Below, piece by piece: positions 1 to 9,694 of a DNA stretch of 64,000 nt; positions within the stretch are counted from its first letter, which is position 1; every line of letters starts with the position of its first letter. The notes under the pieces are model-generated. The model saw only the letters and a program-made list of their open reading frames with translations, made no database searches and was not told the DNA's origin. The DNA lies in the NCBI GenBank assembly GCA_003612585.1, contig RAZH01000013.1, forward strand, positions 24,191 through 88,190, written 5' to 3'. This DNA is from a bacterium 1XD42-54. Its GTDB lineage: Bacteria > Bacillota > Clostridia > Lachnospirales > Lachnospiraceae. A program made the translations under genes and the position numbers.

Positions 1-546
1 ATTGTATTTACATGTCAGCGCTCTCGTCGCATTAATACCAACCAGCCAGTCTGCCTCTGCCCGTGACACGGCTGCACGGAAAAGATTTTCATACTCTTTG
101 GCGTCCTTCAGCTTCGCAAACCCTTCCCGGATCGCCTTATCCGTCACAGAAGAAATCCACAGCCGTCGGCACGGTTTGCGGCAGCCCGCTTTCTGTAAAA
201 TCCACCGTGCCACAAGCTCGCCCTCCCGGCCCGCATCCGTCGCTATAACCACATCCCGCACGTCACCGCGGCCAAGCAATGTCTGTACCTTTCGATACTG
301 CTTCGAAGTCTTTCCAATCACCACGGTCTGAAGCTTTTCCGGCATAATCGGCAGCTCCTCAAGCTTCCACTCTTTGTATTTCTTATCATATCCCTCAGGG
401 TCCTGAAGCTCGATCAGATGTCCAAGTCCCCATGTTACGACGTACGTACGTCCTTCCAGATATCCGTCATTTTTCTGCGGGCACCCGAGCACCCGCGCAA
501 TATCCCGCCCTACCGAGGGCTTTTCTGCCAATACCAGTGTTTTCAT
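1..546 (-). CDS. topB: DNA topoisomerase III, 5' part (cut by window edge)
   Basis: The reverse strand from 546 to 1 encodes 182 open codons beginning [17 protein letters not shown], the Toprim-domain start of bacterial type IA topoisomerase III. The DAGREGE motif, which supplies catalytic-site acidic residues of the Toprim fold, is at about residues 104-110. The enzyme passes single DNA strands to relax negative supercoils and decatenate DNA. Its C-terminal part lies beyond the left edge, so completeness cannot be judged. The ATG at 544-546 is 12 bases past the stop of the MBOAT gene and has only a weak ribosome site, suggesting read-through or coupling from upstream. Confidence 0.93.
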   Translation of the reverse strand, partial: MKTLVLAEKPSVGRDIARVLGCPQKNDGYLEGRTYVVTWGLGHLIELQDPEGYDKKYKEWKLEELPIMPEKLQTVVIGKTSKQYRKVQTLLGRGDVRDVVIATDAGREGELVARWILQKAGCRKPCRRLWISSVTDKAIREGFAKLKDAKEYENLFRAAVSRAEADWLVGINATRALTCKYN

Positions 547-558
547 AAGCAATCCCCG

Positions 559-2052
559 TCAAAACTGAAAATAGATAAACTGACTTGCATCAAATCCCGG
601 GCCATACACACCGAAAATCAAAATCCCAAAAATTGCAACATAATATATGAGCCAGCGCAGCCATATCCCCTGTGCGCACAGCCACTCGATAATACTGATT
701 TTGCAATATTTGCAGATATCCGCCACAAGCAGAATCAACAGTGACACAACAAGCAGATTTCTTGTTTCCGGCGTCAAACCCATGGCCTTCAGATTGTCGC
801 CCCACGTAAACCAGTGAATGCTGCCAAATCCGAGGATTGATTTCAGGATCGAAATGCCCTCCCGAAATGAAGCCCGGAAGAAAATCCAGCTGACATCCAC
901 AAGGCCGAATGTGATCAGCATCTGCAAGAATCTGTGGCTGAACGCTGTCTTGTCCACGTTCAGTACCTTCATCACTTTTTCCCGTAGCGGACGCAGCCAA
1001 TCTCCGACGATCTGGTATGCGCCGTTCATTGCGCCCCAGACAACGAAATGCCAGCTTGCCCCATGCCACAGACCACTAGCAAGGAACACTACCATCAGAT
1101 TAAACCATTTCCGTACCCTGCCCCTGCGGTTTCCTCCGAGTGGAACATACAGATAATCCCGGAACCACGTGGAAAGAGAAATATGCCACCTTCTCCAGAA
1201 ATCGGCAACCGACACAGCGAAATACGGTGTATTAAAGTTTTCCATCAGACGGAAGCCCATCACTTTTGCCGCACCGATTGCAATGTTGGAGTAGCTGCCA
1301 AAGTCACAGTAAATCTGAAATGCAAAGAAGATCGTGGCAATCATAAGCTGAAAACCTGTCCGCTCTGTATACGTATTGTACACACTGTCAACCACAACAG
1401 CAAGATACTCGGCCAGGACAACTTTCTGGAAATAGCCGTACAGCATCAGCAACAGACCGCTGCGGACACGCTCGAATTCAAATTTATGCTTTTCATTGAT
1501 CTGAATCAGCAGATTTTTTGACCGTTCAATCGGCCCTGCAACAAGCTGCGGAAAAAACGATACAAACAGCGCGTATTTCAAGAAATTACGTTCCGCGTAA
1601 ATATCCTTGCGGTAAACATCTACCGTATAGCTGAGCGCCTGAAACGTATAAAACGAAATTCCGACCGGAAGAATCACGTCAAAAGCCGGAACCCGCGCCT
1701 CAATCCCCGCCATAGAAAGAATGCGAACCACAGAATCTGCTGCAAAATCAAAATACTTAAAGAAAAACAGAATCGCCAGATTGCTCACAAAGGAAAGCGC
1801 TACGTACAGCTTTTTCCTGCGGATTCGCTGTTTTTCATCGGTCACTTTATCCGCGGAATCAATCAAAAGCCCCGACGCATACGTAATCACCGTAGAAGTC
1901 AGCATGAGCAGCGCATACTGCGGGTTCCAGCACATATAGAAAAAGTAGCTGCACGCAAGCAGGAACAGATATCTCACACGGTACGGTATCACATAATAAC
2001 ACAGACAGACCGCCGGAAAAAACAAAAGAAATTCCAGGGAATTAAACAACAT
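559..2052 (-). CDS. MBOAT-family membrane O-acyltransferase (AlgI/DltB-like)
   Basis: A 497-residue, strongly hydrophobic protein with about a dozen predicted membrane segments. The family-typical block FWRRWHISLSTWFRDYLY lies mid-protein, and the LWHGASWHFVVWG segment around residues 325-345 carries the His expected to be catalytic in the MBOAT family. Such proteins move acyl groups (acetate or D-Ala) across the membrane onto cell-surface polymers. A GGAGG ribosome site precedes the ATG. The next gene upstream encodes an SGNH/DltD-like extracellular partner, the usual two-gene arrangement. The acceptor glycan is unknown: no dltA/dltC is present, so teichoic-acid D-alanylation is less likely than exopolysaccharide acetylation, but this is inference. 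Confidence 0.9.
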   Translation of the reverse strand: MLFNSLEFLLFFPAVCLCYYVIPYRVRYLFLLACSYFFYMCWNPQYALLMLTSTVITYASGLLIDSADKVTDEKQRIRRKKLYVALSFVSNLAILFFFKYFDFAADSVVRILSMAGIEARVPAFDVILPVGISFYTFQALSYTVDVYRKDIYAERNFLKYALFVSFFPQLVAGPIERSKNLLIQINEKHKFEFERVRSGLLLMLYGYFQKVVLAEYLAVVVDSVYNTYTERTGFQLMIATIFFAFQIYCDFGSYSNIAIGAAKVMGFRLMENFNTPYFAVSVADFWRRWHISLSTWFRDYLYVPLGGNRRGRVRKWFNLMVVFLASGLWHGASWHFVVWGAMNGAYQIVGDWLRPLREKVMKVLNVDKTAFSHRFLQMLITFGLVDVSWIFFRASFREGISILKSILGFGSIHWFTWGDNLKAMGLTPETRNLLVVSLLILLVADICKYCKISIIEWLCAQGIWLRWLIYYVAIFGILIFGVYGPGFDASQFIYFQF

Positions 2053-2123
2053 AATCTACATCCTCCATCTATTTAGCCACACTGATCTCAGTGCACATTT
2101 CTGCACTTCCAGATTCAGCGCAT

Positions 2124-3149
2124 TTACTCCTGCTCATTTTTCTTTGCATACATCGCATTAATCCTGCTCTGGAACGCTTCATAGTCTTCCTGCCAGGACT
2201 GATATGCTTCGTCCCCGCGGTGATCTGGCAGAGCATAGTGTTCTGTAATATACTTTCCCAGGCTCCTTGTTATTTTCATAGCGCCATTCGTATTTAAATG
2301 CGCATAATCCCGAAAATCTGTGGCAAAATCAATTCCGGCTTCCTTTGTTTTCTGAAAATAGAGATACGGAATGCCCTGCTGTTCCAGGTATGATTCCAGC
2401 GTTTCATTGATCTGCTGCTTTTTCAGGTATCCTTTCAAATCGTCCTCATACCCGTACGGCGCCGTGAACAAAACAAGCTGTATCTCATTTTCTTCACAAA
2501 GTGCTATGACTTTTTCCAGGTATTCATACACGACGTCCGGAATTTCCCTGCCATCTTCCGGCAGCTCCGGCTCCTCCATCGGATAGACTTCAAAATCAAA
2601 GATGGAACCCTTCAGATAGTTGTCAGAATGAAAATCTGTATTTTTCAGATCATTCCATCTGCCATGATATTTTAAAAACGGAAGATAATAAGACAACCAT
2701 TCCTTCTTCGAATGTCCACTTAACAAATCCTGTATCGCCTCATGCTTTACTCTGCCAAGCCGGATACCATCAATCGCAAGGCGCAGCGCGGCCTCATCGG
2801 TATATTTTTTTGCAGAAAAGAAATAGTATGATTCCAGAAACAGTACTTTTGGCTTCTGGTATTTTAATGCTTCCTGTAAAAGATAGTAAGTCGTTGCCGC
2901 AGTCTGTCGCTGACTGCACAGAACATATGAGGTCAGCCCAAACTCGTTCCAGAGTGTATTCGGCTGAAAGGCAGAGTAACCGTGGCTGCTTCCCATGCAG
3001 AGAACATCCAGCGTATCGTAAAAGGAGTGCACCATGTCTGCTGCACCGCCTCCTTTTCTGCGTAATACTTCGGAAATATTAAAAAACAGCATAAGTCCAA
3101 TGACGACAAATACAACTGCTGCAAAAATCCATCGAACATTTTTCTTCAT
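2124..3149 (-). CDS. SGNH-hydrolase/DltD-like membrane-anchored protein, partner of MBOAT
   Basis: 341 residues. A single N-terminal membrane anchor (about residues 7-25) is followed by an extracytoplasmic domain. The GSSHGYSAF block at about 53-61 resembles the nucleophile region of DltD and AlgJ/AlgX-type SGNH proteins, and DYAHLNTNGA near residue 280 resembles the C-terminal Asp-x-x-His block. The likely role is to take an acyl group delivered through the MBOAT protein and place it on a surface polymer. AGGAG lies 8 bases before the ATG. It is transcribed just ahead of the MBOAT gene with about 70 bases between. The exact substrate cannot be read from the sequence. Confidence 0.8.
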   Translation of the reverse strand: MKKNVRWIFAAVVFVVIGLMLFFNISEVLRRKGGGAADMVHSFYDTLDVLCMGSSHGYSAFQPNTLWNEFGLTSYVLCSQRQTAATTYYLLQEALKYQKPKVLFLESYYFFSAKKYTDEAALRLAIDGIRLGRVKHEAIQDLLSGHSKKEWLSYYLPFLKYHGRWNDLKNTDFHSDNYLKGSIFDFEVYPMEEPELPEDGREIPDVVYEYLEKVIALCEENEIQLVLFTAPYGYEDDLKGYLKKQQINETLESYLEQQGIPYLYFQKTKEAGIDFATDFRDYAHLNTNGAMKITRSLGKYITEHYALPDHRGDEAYQSWQEDYEAFQSRINAMYAKKNEQE

Positions 3150-3237
3150 TTGAGTTCTCCTGTTACTTTAAAATTATATATTGGCGGTGAAACGTTTTAC
3201 CAAAATAGATTAGGCCTTTATTAGCCCGATTGTATCG

Positions 3238-4101
3238 CTACACTGTTTCTTGCCTATCGAGACAGGTTGTTTGTCCAGATGGGCAAATGTGGGGAGCCTG
3301 GTTGACGGACAGCCAGATATCAAGGGCTGTCGGGTTATGGATGTATCTGCCGTCGGCGGAGTATTGCAGGTGCCGGGAGGCTTTTACATAATCGCAGATT
3401 TCGATGTTTGATGCGTACCAGATTTCTTCCCTGCCGGACATCTGCGCCAGAAAGAGCTCCATCCGTTCCCAGTCTTCCCGCAGATCAAATTCATAGGAAT
3501 GACCCCAGACGTAAAAAAGTCTTGGGCCGGAGTATTTCTGTTCGGGTTCGAAGAAACGCTCTGCGAGGACAAAAAGCTGTTCATCTGCGTGATGGCAAGT
3601 GGGGTTCCATGTGAGAAACTCCTCGGGGATTGTAAATGCTCCGGTACTTTTTGTCGTTCGGGAATAGGCCGTGCCGCAGCTGCGAAGCAGGTTTACAAGC
3701 GCTTCGTTCCAGGTGCCGAACGGATAGGCCATACCCCGCACAGGAGTGTGCGTCAGGTCCTCGAGATTTTTACGGTCTGCCATGATCTCATATGCTGCCG
3801 CCGCATTTCCTGCCAGGGCCAGATCCAGATGGGTCAGACCGTGCACCGCCAGCTCATGGCCTGTATAGACTGCATGGATCGCTTCCCTCTCCAGCCTGTT
3901 CTGTGAAACTGTTTTTCCGTCTCTTGTATACGTCTTTTCTGTTCCAAGAAGTCCCGTATTAATGTTAAAAGTTCCTTTCATTCCGTAGCGGTTCATCAGC
4001 CTGACAAGCTGTGCATCCTGCGTTACCGCATCATCATAGCTGAAGGTCAGCGCTTTTTTCTTGCCGCCCGGAAATAAGAGCAAATCCCGTCTGAGTCCCA
4101 T
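3238..4101 (-). CDS. Polysaccharide deacetylase (NodB-like) family protein
   Basis: 287 residues from the ATG at 4099-4101, chosen because AAGGAG sits 8 bases upstream; a longer frame to 4167 has no ribosome site. TFSYDDA (residues 19-25) matches NodB motif 1 with its metal-binding Asp pair, HGLTH (87-91) is motif 2 with the two metal-binding His, and YPFGTW (126-131) is the motif 3 region. NodB-fold enzymes remove N- or O-acetyl groups from glycans. There is no signal peptide or membrane anchor, so a cytoplasmic or leaderless role is possible, which is unusual for a peptidoglycan deacetylase. It follows the MoxR-like gene and precedes the SGNH/MBOAT pair. Confidence 0.82.
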   Translation of the reverse strand: MGLRRDLLLFPGGKKKALTFSYDDAVTQDAQLVRLMNRYGMKGTFNINTGLLGTEKTYTRDGKTVSQNRLEREAIHAVYTGHELAVHGLTHLDLALAGNAAAAYEIMADRKNLEDLTHTPVRGMAYPFGTWNEALVNLLRSCGTAYSRTTKSTGAFTIPEEFLTWNPTCHHADEQLFVLAERFFEPEQKYSGPRLFYVWGHSYEFDLREDWERMELFLAQMSGREEIWYASNIEICDYVKASRHLQYSADGRYIHNPTALDIWLSVNQAPHICPSGQTTCLDRQETV

Positions 4102-4224
4102 CGTGTTTCTCCTTCCTCTGAGTGCCTGTATCCATTTTATGACGACATTTATGACGTTTCTTTCCATGTGGACCGTGTTGGAACATTCCTTTCATTGACA
4201 CGCTCCGCTCTTCAATAAATATTT

Positions 4225-5742
4225 TCACACACGTTCCAGCGCACGCAGTCTTGCCTCAATGCTCTGCCTGTTTTCCTCAAACAGCAGTTCTTTGTTATAA
4301 CGGTAGTACCGCTCACAGTCGTATTCCTGTAAAAATTTTACACTGGCCGGATCTTTGTTCAGCTCTGTGATAAAAATAACAAGCTCCTGGCCTGCTCCGA
4401 ACACTTCCTCCATAAAATCAAACACATATTCCAGCATCTTTCCTGCAGCGTCACGCTCAAGCTCCAACGCATCCTGTAGCGCATCGAACCAGCTTTTTAT
4501 CTGTTCAAACGCCTGCGCCCCATCTGCCACATCTTCCTTTTGAAGCTTCAGCAAATACGCTTCCAGCATTTCTGCAACGTTCCTGCGTCTGTGCTCGTCC
4601 TCACGGGTAAGAAGCTCCGCCTGTCTTTTCTGCTGCGTTTCCGTTTGGAATATCTCTGTAATTTCTCTAAAATAAACAATCGGACAATCACTGTAGGTCC
4701 CCAGTGCTCCTTCTTTAAAAGTCTTCAGCGCTTCAAAGAGGAGCTCTGCTTCCGCTTCTGTGCAAAGCAGTTCCCAGAAACGTTTCCTGCACCGTCCCAG
4801 CAGAAGGCTGACAACACTGAGCCGTTCATCAAATGACGCATGTGCCGCTTTCTTTTGCAGAACCGGATCAATTGTTCCCGCAAGCACTGCATCCAATTGA
4901 TAATCCATCTGATATTTCCGAAACAGTTCCAGATAATTCGCAAAATCTTTTGCAATCCTTTCATGCTGGATATACTGGGCTGCAACCTCGCGGTCCAGCT
5001 CCTTGCCAAGCGTTTCATACACGCTCAGCATCTGCGATAAATCTTCCCAGCCACGTGGTGTTGCAAATTTTCTGCCATCTACCGTTGTTTCCATCTTGTA
5101 AAAATTGTCGGTGCGCGTATTCAGATAAGAAATAACGGCCGGATGCAGCCTCTGCTCCAGCGCATATTCCTTCCACACCGTAAAGTCAGGCTCCACCTCG
5201 ATTTTCTTTACTCGGTCCATCGTCACCACGTCAAATTCGCGAACTGATTTGTTGTACTCCGGCGGATTCCCGGCTGCGGCGATCATCCATCCCTGTGGAA
5301 TTTCATGACTGCCAAAGGTCTTACACTGTAAAAACTGCAGCATAGCCGGAGCCAGCGTCTCCGACACGCAGTTGATTTCATCAATAAACAAAATTCCTTC
5401 CTTCAGCCCTGATTTTTCCATTTTTTCATAAACAGAAGCCACAATTTCACTCATCGTATACTCTGTCACCGTATACTCTTTTCCGGCAAATTCCTGTTTG
5501 GAAATATACGGAAGGCCGATCGCGCTCTGTCTCGTGTGATGCGTGATCGTATATGCCACCAGACCAATCCCGCATTCTTTTGCGATCTGCTCCATTATCT
5601 GTGTCTTCCCGATTCCGGGCGCGCCGAGCAACAGCACCGGGCGCTGACGAACCCTGGGAATCACATATTCCCCGTATTCATCCTTCAGTAGATACGCCTC
5701 AATCGTATCTTTGATTTCCTGTTTTGCACGTTTGATATTCAT
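4225..5742 (-). CDS. MoxR-like AAA+ ATPase of a VWA/LRR module
   Basis: 505 residues. Walker A is GAPGIGKT at 40-47, Walker B is ILFIDE at 117-122, and a sensor-1-like AAGNPPEYN lies near 155. This is the MoxR/RavA-type AAA+ arrangement, followed by a long helical C-terminal region. Such ATPases work as ring-shaped remodelling chaperones with a VWA-domain partner, often for metal insertion or assembly of a target complex. The ATG overlaps the TGA of the VWA gene (ATGA) and is preceded by GGAGG, so the two are translationally coupled. The cellular target is unknown. It is clearly different in length and motif detail from the second MoxR-like protein at 20778-21698. Confidence 0.88.
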   Translation of the reverse strand: MNIKRAKQEIKDTIEAYLLKDEYGEYVIPRVRQRPVLLLGAPGIGKTQIMEQIAKECGIGLVAYTITHHTRQSAIGLPYISKQEFAGKEYTVTEYTMSEIVASVYEKMEKSGLKEGILFIDEINCVSETLAPAMLQFLQCKTFGSHEIPQGWMIAAAGNPPEYNKSVREFDVVTMDRVKKIEVEPDFTVWKEYALEQRLHPAVISYLNTRTDNFYKMETTVDGRKFATPRGWEDLSQMLSVYETLGKELDREVAAQYIQHERIAKDFANYLELFRKYQMDYQLDAVLAGTIDPVLQKKAAHASFDERLSVVSLLLGRCRKRFWELLCTEAEAELLFEALKTFKEGALGTYSDCPIVYFREITEIFQTETQQKRQAELLTREDEHRRRNVAEMLEAYLLKLQKEDVADGAQAFEQIKSWFDALQDALELERDAAGKMLEYVFDFMEEVFGAGQELVIFITELNKDPASVKFLQEYDCERYYRYNKELLFEENRQSIEARLRALERV

Positions 5743-7049
5743 TGTAATTCCTCCGGATCAATGATGAGTTTTATTGCCCAGGGCGGCACATCCACATCCC
5801 TGTAATCGTTTTTCATAAATACAAACGCAGTTTCATACGGTGGCTTTTTTACCGGAAATGTCCCGTAACCATCCGTAAAATAGATCAGTCCCCGCAGCCG
5901 CGTAAAACAGCCCCGCTGCAATAACTCTTGTACGCGCACAAAAGCCGGTCTGAAATCCGTGCCTCCAAAACCGCGCACCGTAAAATGCTCCATATAATCC
6001 TGCATTTCTTTTTGGTTTGTGATGAGTACATCCTCCTGCACCCTGTCGTCACATTGCAAAATATGCACATGAATTTTCCGAAAAAATCCTTCCGATTCAC
6101 ACAACACACTGTATGTCTCTTCCAGAAAACGTTTCAGCAGCTCACCGCTGCACGACATGGATGTATCAAGAACAATTACAAAATCCTCCACTTTGTGAAC
6201 CTCTTTTGTCTCCAGCGGTTCAATCAACGGCATATTCCCATACAGCTCCATCCCGTAATGATAAAAAATATAGTCAAAGGAATCCATGTCGACCTGCATT
6301 TCTTCCTTTAAAACTGAAAATTTCCGTAAAAATTCCTTATAATCGTATCGTTTTCGGTTCTCCGCGCAGACCTGCTCCTCAAGGCTTCTCACATCTTCTG
6401 AAGCCTCCTTGGAAAATGTCTCCAGCTCCGTCTGCATCCGGTCCCGAATATCATCCCATTTCTTTTGCTGCGGACTCGGACTTTTCTGGTCATTCTCCTG
6501 TTCCCATCTGCTGTGGTCATCCACAAAAAATGCTCTTTTCCAGATATCAATCTGCGCCTGTACCGGATGCATACGGCAAAGAATACGGTAAACACGTTCC
6601 GCCGTCATAACTGCATCCGAAGAAGACAGCATCCGGTAAAATTCTCTTCGCACCGATGAGCGCGGCAAATGCACAGCCCGAAGATACAGACCGTCTATCA
6701 CAGCTTCCACCGCTACGTCACATGCAAGATTCCAGTACTCCACATCCCGGTCCTTTTTGATCCAGATATGGGAAAAAAGACAATGCATGACACTGTGCAG
6801 ATACTGATGATTGATCGCTTCCCGTCCTTTTCGAAACAACACTGCCACTGCATCCGGCTGGAAATACAACCGGCTCCCATCCGTGCCTGTTCCACGTATC
6901 TGTCCATCTGGAATCAACGCAAGCGAAGATAACGCAACATCCAGAAAACGCATATTCAAATACAGCTCATTTCTCGCACCAACCAGAATGTCCTTCCCAA
7001 TCTCAATAAAGTCCAGATTCTTTGTTCGTTCCTCATAGACAGGATTCAT
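5739..7049 (-). CDS. VWA-domain protein with DUF2201-like degenerate metallopeptidase N-terminus
   Basis: 436 residues. The C-terminal third is a von Willebrand A domain with the metal-ion-dependent adhesion site DTSMS at 295-299, GGTDFRPA further on and a later TDGYG. The N-terminal part has the layout of the putative metallopeptidase domain seen in VWA-like (DUF2201) proteins, but the zinc-binding helix reads HSVMH at 85-89, with Ser in place of the catalytic Glu of HExxH and a further His at 94. It is therefore probably a binding, not a cleaving, domain. No signal or membrane segment is present. The gene ends inside the start of the AAA+ gene, indicating a stoichiometric partnership. Confidence 0.83.
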   Translation of the reverse strand: MNPVYEERTKNLDFIEIGKDILVGARNELYLNMRFLDVALSSLALIPDGQIRGTGTDGSRLYFQPDAVAVLFRKGREAINHQYLHSVMHCLFSHIWIKKDRDVEYWNLACDVAVEAVIDGLYLRAVHLPRSSVRREFYRMLSSSDAVMTAERVYRILCRMHPVQAQIDIWKRAFFVDDHSRWEQENDQKSPSPQQKKWDDIRDRMQTELETFSKEASEDVRSLEEQVCAENRKRYDYKEFLRKFSVLKEEMQVDMDSFDYIFYHYGMELYGNMPLIEPLETKEVHKVEDFVIVLDTSMSCSGELLKRFLEETYSVLCESEGFFRKIHVHILQCDDRVQEDVLITNQKEMQDYMEHFTVRGFGGTDFRPAFVRVQELLQRGCFTRLRGLIYFTDGYGTFPVKKPPYETAFVFMKNDYRDVDVPPWAIKLIIDPEELQ

Positions 7050-7143
7050 GTTCAGGTCGGGCCTCTCTTTCTTCTATAATATAAATCTATATAAATAGTT
7101 CCTGCTAACTCTGTAAAATATTACAATTCTATCACAAAGCTTC

Positions 7144-8226
7144 TCACAACTCCATCCGGCGGCGACCCGCGCGGCCATGGCTGAGCCGCCTGTTCATCAG
7201 GTAACTGACTGCTTCCGTATCACACAGCTGTGACGCAACTGTAATGAGTTGATTGGTCAGTCGATCTGCCTCTTTTACATAGTTCAAAAACCATCGAAGT
7301 CCATCCAAATCTTTCTGTTGCAGAAACCATCTGCCAAGGTCTTCCTCATGCTCCGCCACATAGGCCTCATACATTTCCTTTGCTTTCTCTGCCAGTCCGA
7401 CCGGATACCGTAGCCTGCCAATCACCATACGCGTGACGACATCGCTGCTCTCAAGTGCTCTGGCATGCGGAAACAAGGCGTCATACTGAGTAAAGTCAAA
7501 ACACCTGCCCTGAAAACAGTTTCGGTAGGAAATTCCGCTTCCGTGTACGTGCGTCTCTAAAATTCTGGCCGGTGTATTCTCAACGCCTTCCTCGTAAAAC
7601 TCCGGGAAAATAAGTCTTGCCTCCGTATACCCATCCGGCTCCTGCGTTCCTGTTTTCCCCTCTGCCTGCTCCGCTATATCCTGTACCAGCACGTTCCCTC
7701 CCGGACTGATATATTTTACCTCCAGGATTTCAGGAAGCTCGTCCAATACATCCTTCAAATAAGACTTCCCCTGCATGTCCGTATGGACACAAAGCGCTCT
7801 GATTCGGTGGCATCTGGTAAAAACACCGCTGCCCCAATCTGTCAGCGCTCCATGAAATTCCAGCTTTTCTAGATTCCCGCAGTCATAGAAACAATACCTG
7901 CCAATGCGCCGCATCGTCCAAGGCAGATGAATCTCCTCCAGATTGTTTCCGCAAAGCGCCGGGATATCCAACCATGGTGTGCCGGCAGCTGCCTCTGGCA
8001 CATACAGCAAGACCTTTCCTGACTCTATCATTCTTCCCAGTTCCTGCTCATCCATATGCGCAGAAAATGCGTAAGGCAGAAGCTCTGTCACCGGAAATCC
8101 GTTTATTTTCTCCGGAATTTCTGCCTGCGTATCACGAGAAAAACAGCGCCAGATCACTGCGCTGTCTTTCCTGATCTCGTATGCAAACGACTGTGCCGAT
8201 ATGGCGCCTGCATTATTTCTCTCCAT
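7144..8226 (-). CDS. Leucine-rich-repeat (LRR_5/BspA-like) cytoplasmic protein
   Basis: 360 residues from the ATG at 8224-8226, which has AGAGG about 10 bases upstream; a TTG at 8251-8253 would add nine residues. The N-terminal half holds LRR_5-like units, such as IPEKINGFPVTELLPYAF and the stretch around RIGRYCFYDCGNLEKLEF. The C-terminal half is helical and not recognised. There is no signal peptide, so unlike the surface BspA family this protein should act inside the cell. It lies upstream of, and in line with, the VWA and AAA+ genes with a 94-base gap, and is proposed as the third component of that module. Confidence 0.7.
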   Translation of the reverse strand: MERNNAGAISAQSFAYEIRKDSAVIWRCFSRDTQAEIPEKINGFPVTELLPYAFSAHMDEQELGRMIESGKVLLYVPEAAAGTPWLDIPALCGNNLEEIHLPWTMRRIGRYCFYDCGNLEKLEFHGALTDWGSGVFTRCHRIRALCVHTDMQGKSYLKDVLDELPEILEVKYISPGGNVLVQDIAEQAEGKTGTQEPDGYTEARLIFPEFYEEGVENTPARILETHVHGSGISYRNCFQGRCFDFTQYDALFPHARALESSDVVTRMVIGRLRYPVGLAEKAKEMYEAYVAEHEEDLGRWFLQQKDLDGLRWFLNYVKEADRLTNQLITVASQLCDTEAVSYLMNRRLSHGRAGRRRMEL

Positions 8227-8343
8227 TTTCTTCTGCCTCTGACAACAGACCAAAGATTTGACACAGCCGTTTGCCTGCGCGGTCTGCTCTACAATTCCTT
8301 CTTCGTTGCACGTTCTATTGTATACACTTATGCGTATCAGTTA

Positions 8344-9663
8344 TCAGACATGTGTCAGTACAAAAATATCATAAATTGCTTTTACCGCACGCTCAAAATC
8401 ATCATTGCGTACTCCGATAATAATATTCAGCTCACTGGAACCCTGATCGATCATCTTGACGTTGACATTTGCATGAGACAATGCTGCGAAAATCCGTCCG
8501 GCAGTTCCACGGTTTGCACGCATCCCGCGTCCCACCACGGCAATCAACGCCAGGTCTGATTCCAGATCCAGCATATCCGGATTTACTGCACGGTGCAGCC
8601 CGGAGATTACCTGCTGTTCTTTTTCCATAAATTCTGACTGATGTACGAGTACGGTCAGTGTGTCGATTCCGGACGGCACATGTTCAAATGAAATTCCGTT
8701 TTCCTCAAATACCTGAAGTACTCTGCGACCGAAACCGATCTCGGAATTCATCATATCCTTTTCAATACTGATCGCACAGAATCCCTTCTTTCCGGCAATA
8801 CCTGTTATGGTAAATTTCGGCTGACGGCAGGTATTTTCCACAATCAGCGTACCCGGGTCCTGCGGCCGGTTTGTATTTTTGATATTAATCGGAATCCCTT
8901 CCTGGCGAAGCGGGAAAATTGCATCTGCATGAAGCACCGTTGCGCCCATGTAAGAAAGCTCCCGCAGCTCACGGTATGTGATCGTCTCAATCGTCTCAGG
9001 ATTCTCCACAATATGCGGGTCAGTCACCAGGAAACCGGAAACATCCGTCCAGTTCTCATACAGTTCTGCATGTACCGCACGCGCTACGATAGAACCCGTG
9101 ATATCAGAGCCGCCTCTCGAAAACGTCTTGATCGTACCATCCTCCAGGGCGCCGTAAAAGCCCGGAACCACAGCATTCGCAAGACCCTCCAGTCTTTTTT
9201 GCATGAGCTCGTTTGTCAGCTCTGCATCAAACACGCCGTCCTCATCAAAACGGATTACCTCTGCCGCATCGACAAATTCATATCCCAGATAGGAGGCCAT
9301 AATAATTCCATTCAGATACTCTCCCCTGGAAGCCGCATAATCGCTGCCAGAATGCGATGCAAATGCCTGTTTGATTTTCTCAAACTCTTCCGCAAGGGAC
9401 AAATCCAGCGCCAGTCCGTCAATAATTTCCTGATAACGTTCTGCAATCGCTGCAATCTTTTTATCCAACTGCTTTGCGTTTCCTGCTGACTGATAGCAGT
9501 CGTAGAGCATATCTGTTACTTTTGTATCCTCTGAAAAACGCTTTCCCGGGGCAGACGGAACCACAAATCTTCTGCCCTGGTCGGAATGGATGATCTCTCC
9601 TACCTTTCGGAACTGCTCCGCGCTTGCAAGAGAGCTTCCTCCAAATTTGACAACTTTTTTCAT
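8344..9663 (-). CDS. lysC: Aspartate kinase
   Basis: 439 residues. The start at 9661-9663 is fixed by GGAGGAG immediately upstream and by the family N-terminus MKKVVKFGGSSLAS; a longer open frame to 9816 overlaps dapB and is not used. The protein phosphorylates L-aspartate, the first step towards lysine, threonine and methionine. The kinase domain is N-terminal, and two ACT-type regulatory segments (around the FTITGIAGKKGF and LALIAVVGRGM stretches) fill the C-terminus, implying amino-acid feedback inhibition. It is the last gene of the riboswitch-controlled dapA-dapB-lysC operon, 31 bases after dapB. The symbol reflects operon context; isozyme identity is not proven. Confidence 0.95.
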   Translation of the reverse strand: MKKVVKFGGSSLASAEQFRKVGEIIHSDQGRRFVVPSAPGKRFSEDTKVTDMLYDCYQSAGNAKQLDKKIAAIAERYQEIIDGLALDLSLAEEFEKIKQAFASHSGSDYAASRGEYLNGIIMASYLGYEFVDAAEVIRFDEDGVFDAELTNELMQKRLEGLANAVVPGFYGALEDGTIKTFSRGGSDITGSIVARAVHAELYENWTDVSGFLVTDPHIVENPETIETITYRELRELSYMGATVLHADAIFPLRQEGIPINIKNTNRPQDPGTLIVENTCRQPKFTITGIAGKKGFCAISIEKDMMNSEIGFGRRVLQVFEENGISFEHVPSGIDTLTVLVHQSEFMEKEQQVISGLHRAVNPDMLDLESDLALIAVVGRGMRANRGTAGRIFAALSHANVNVKMIDQGSSELNIIIGVRNDDFERAVKAIYDIFVLTHV

Positions 9664-9694
9664 TTTTTCTCCTCCAAAAATACAAACAATCTTT

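Noticed and set aside
2..331. Plus-strand open frame at the left edge
   Set aside because: It is the antisense of topB; the minus strand encodes an unmistakable Toprim domain.
1048..1521. 157-codon plus-strand frame inside the MBOAT gene
   Set aside because: Antisense to conserved MBOAT sequence, with Cys/His/Arg-rich composition and no ribosome site.
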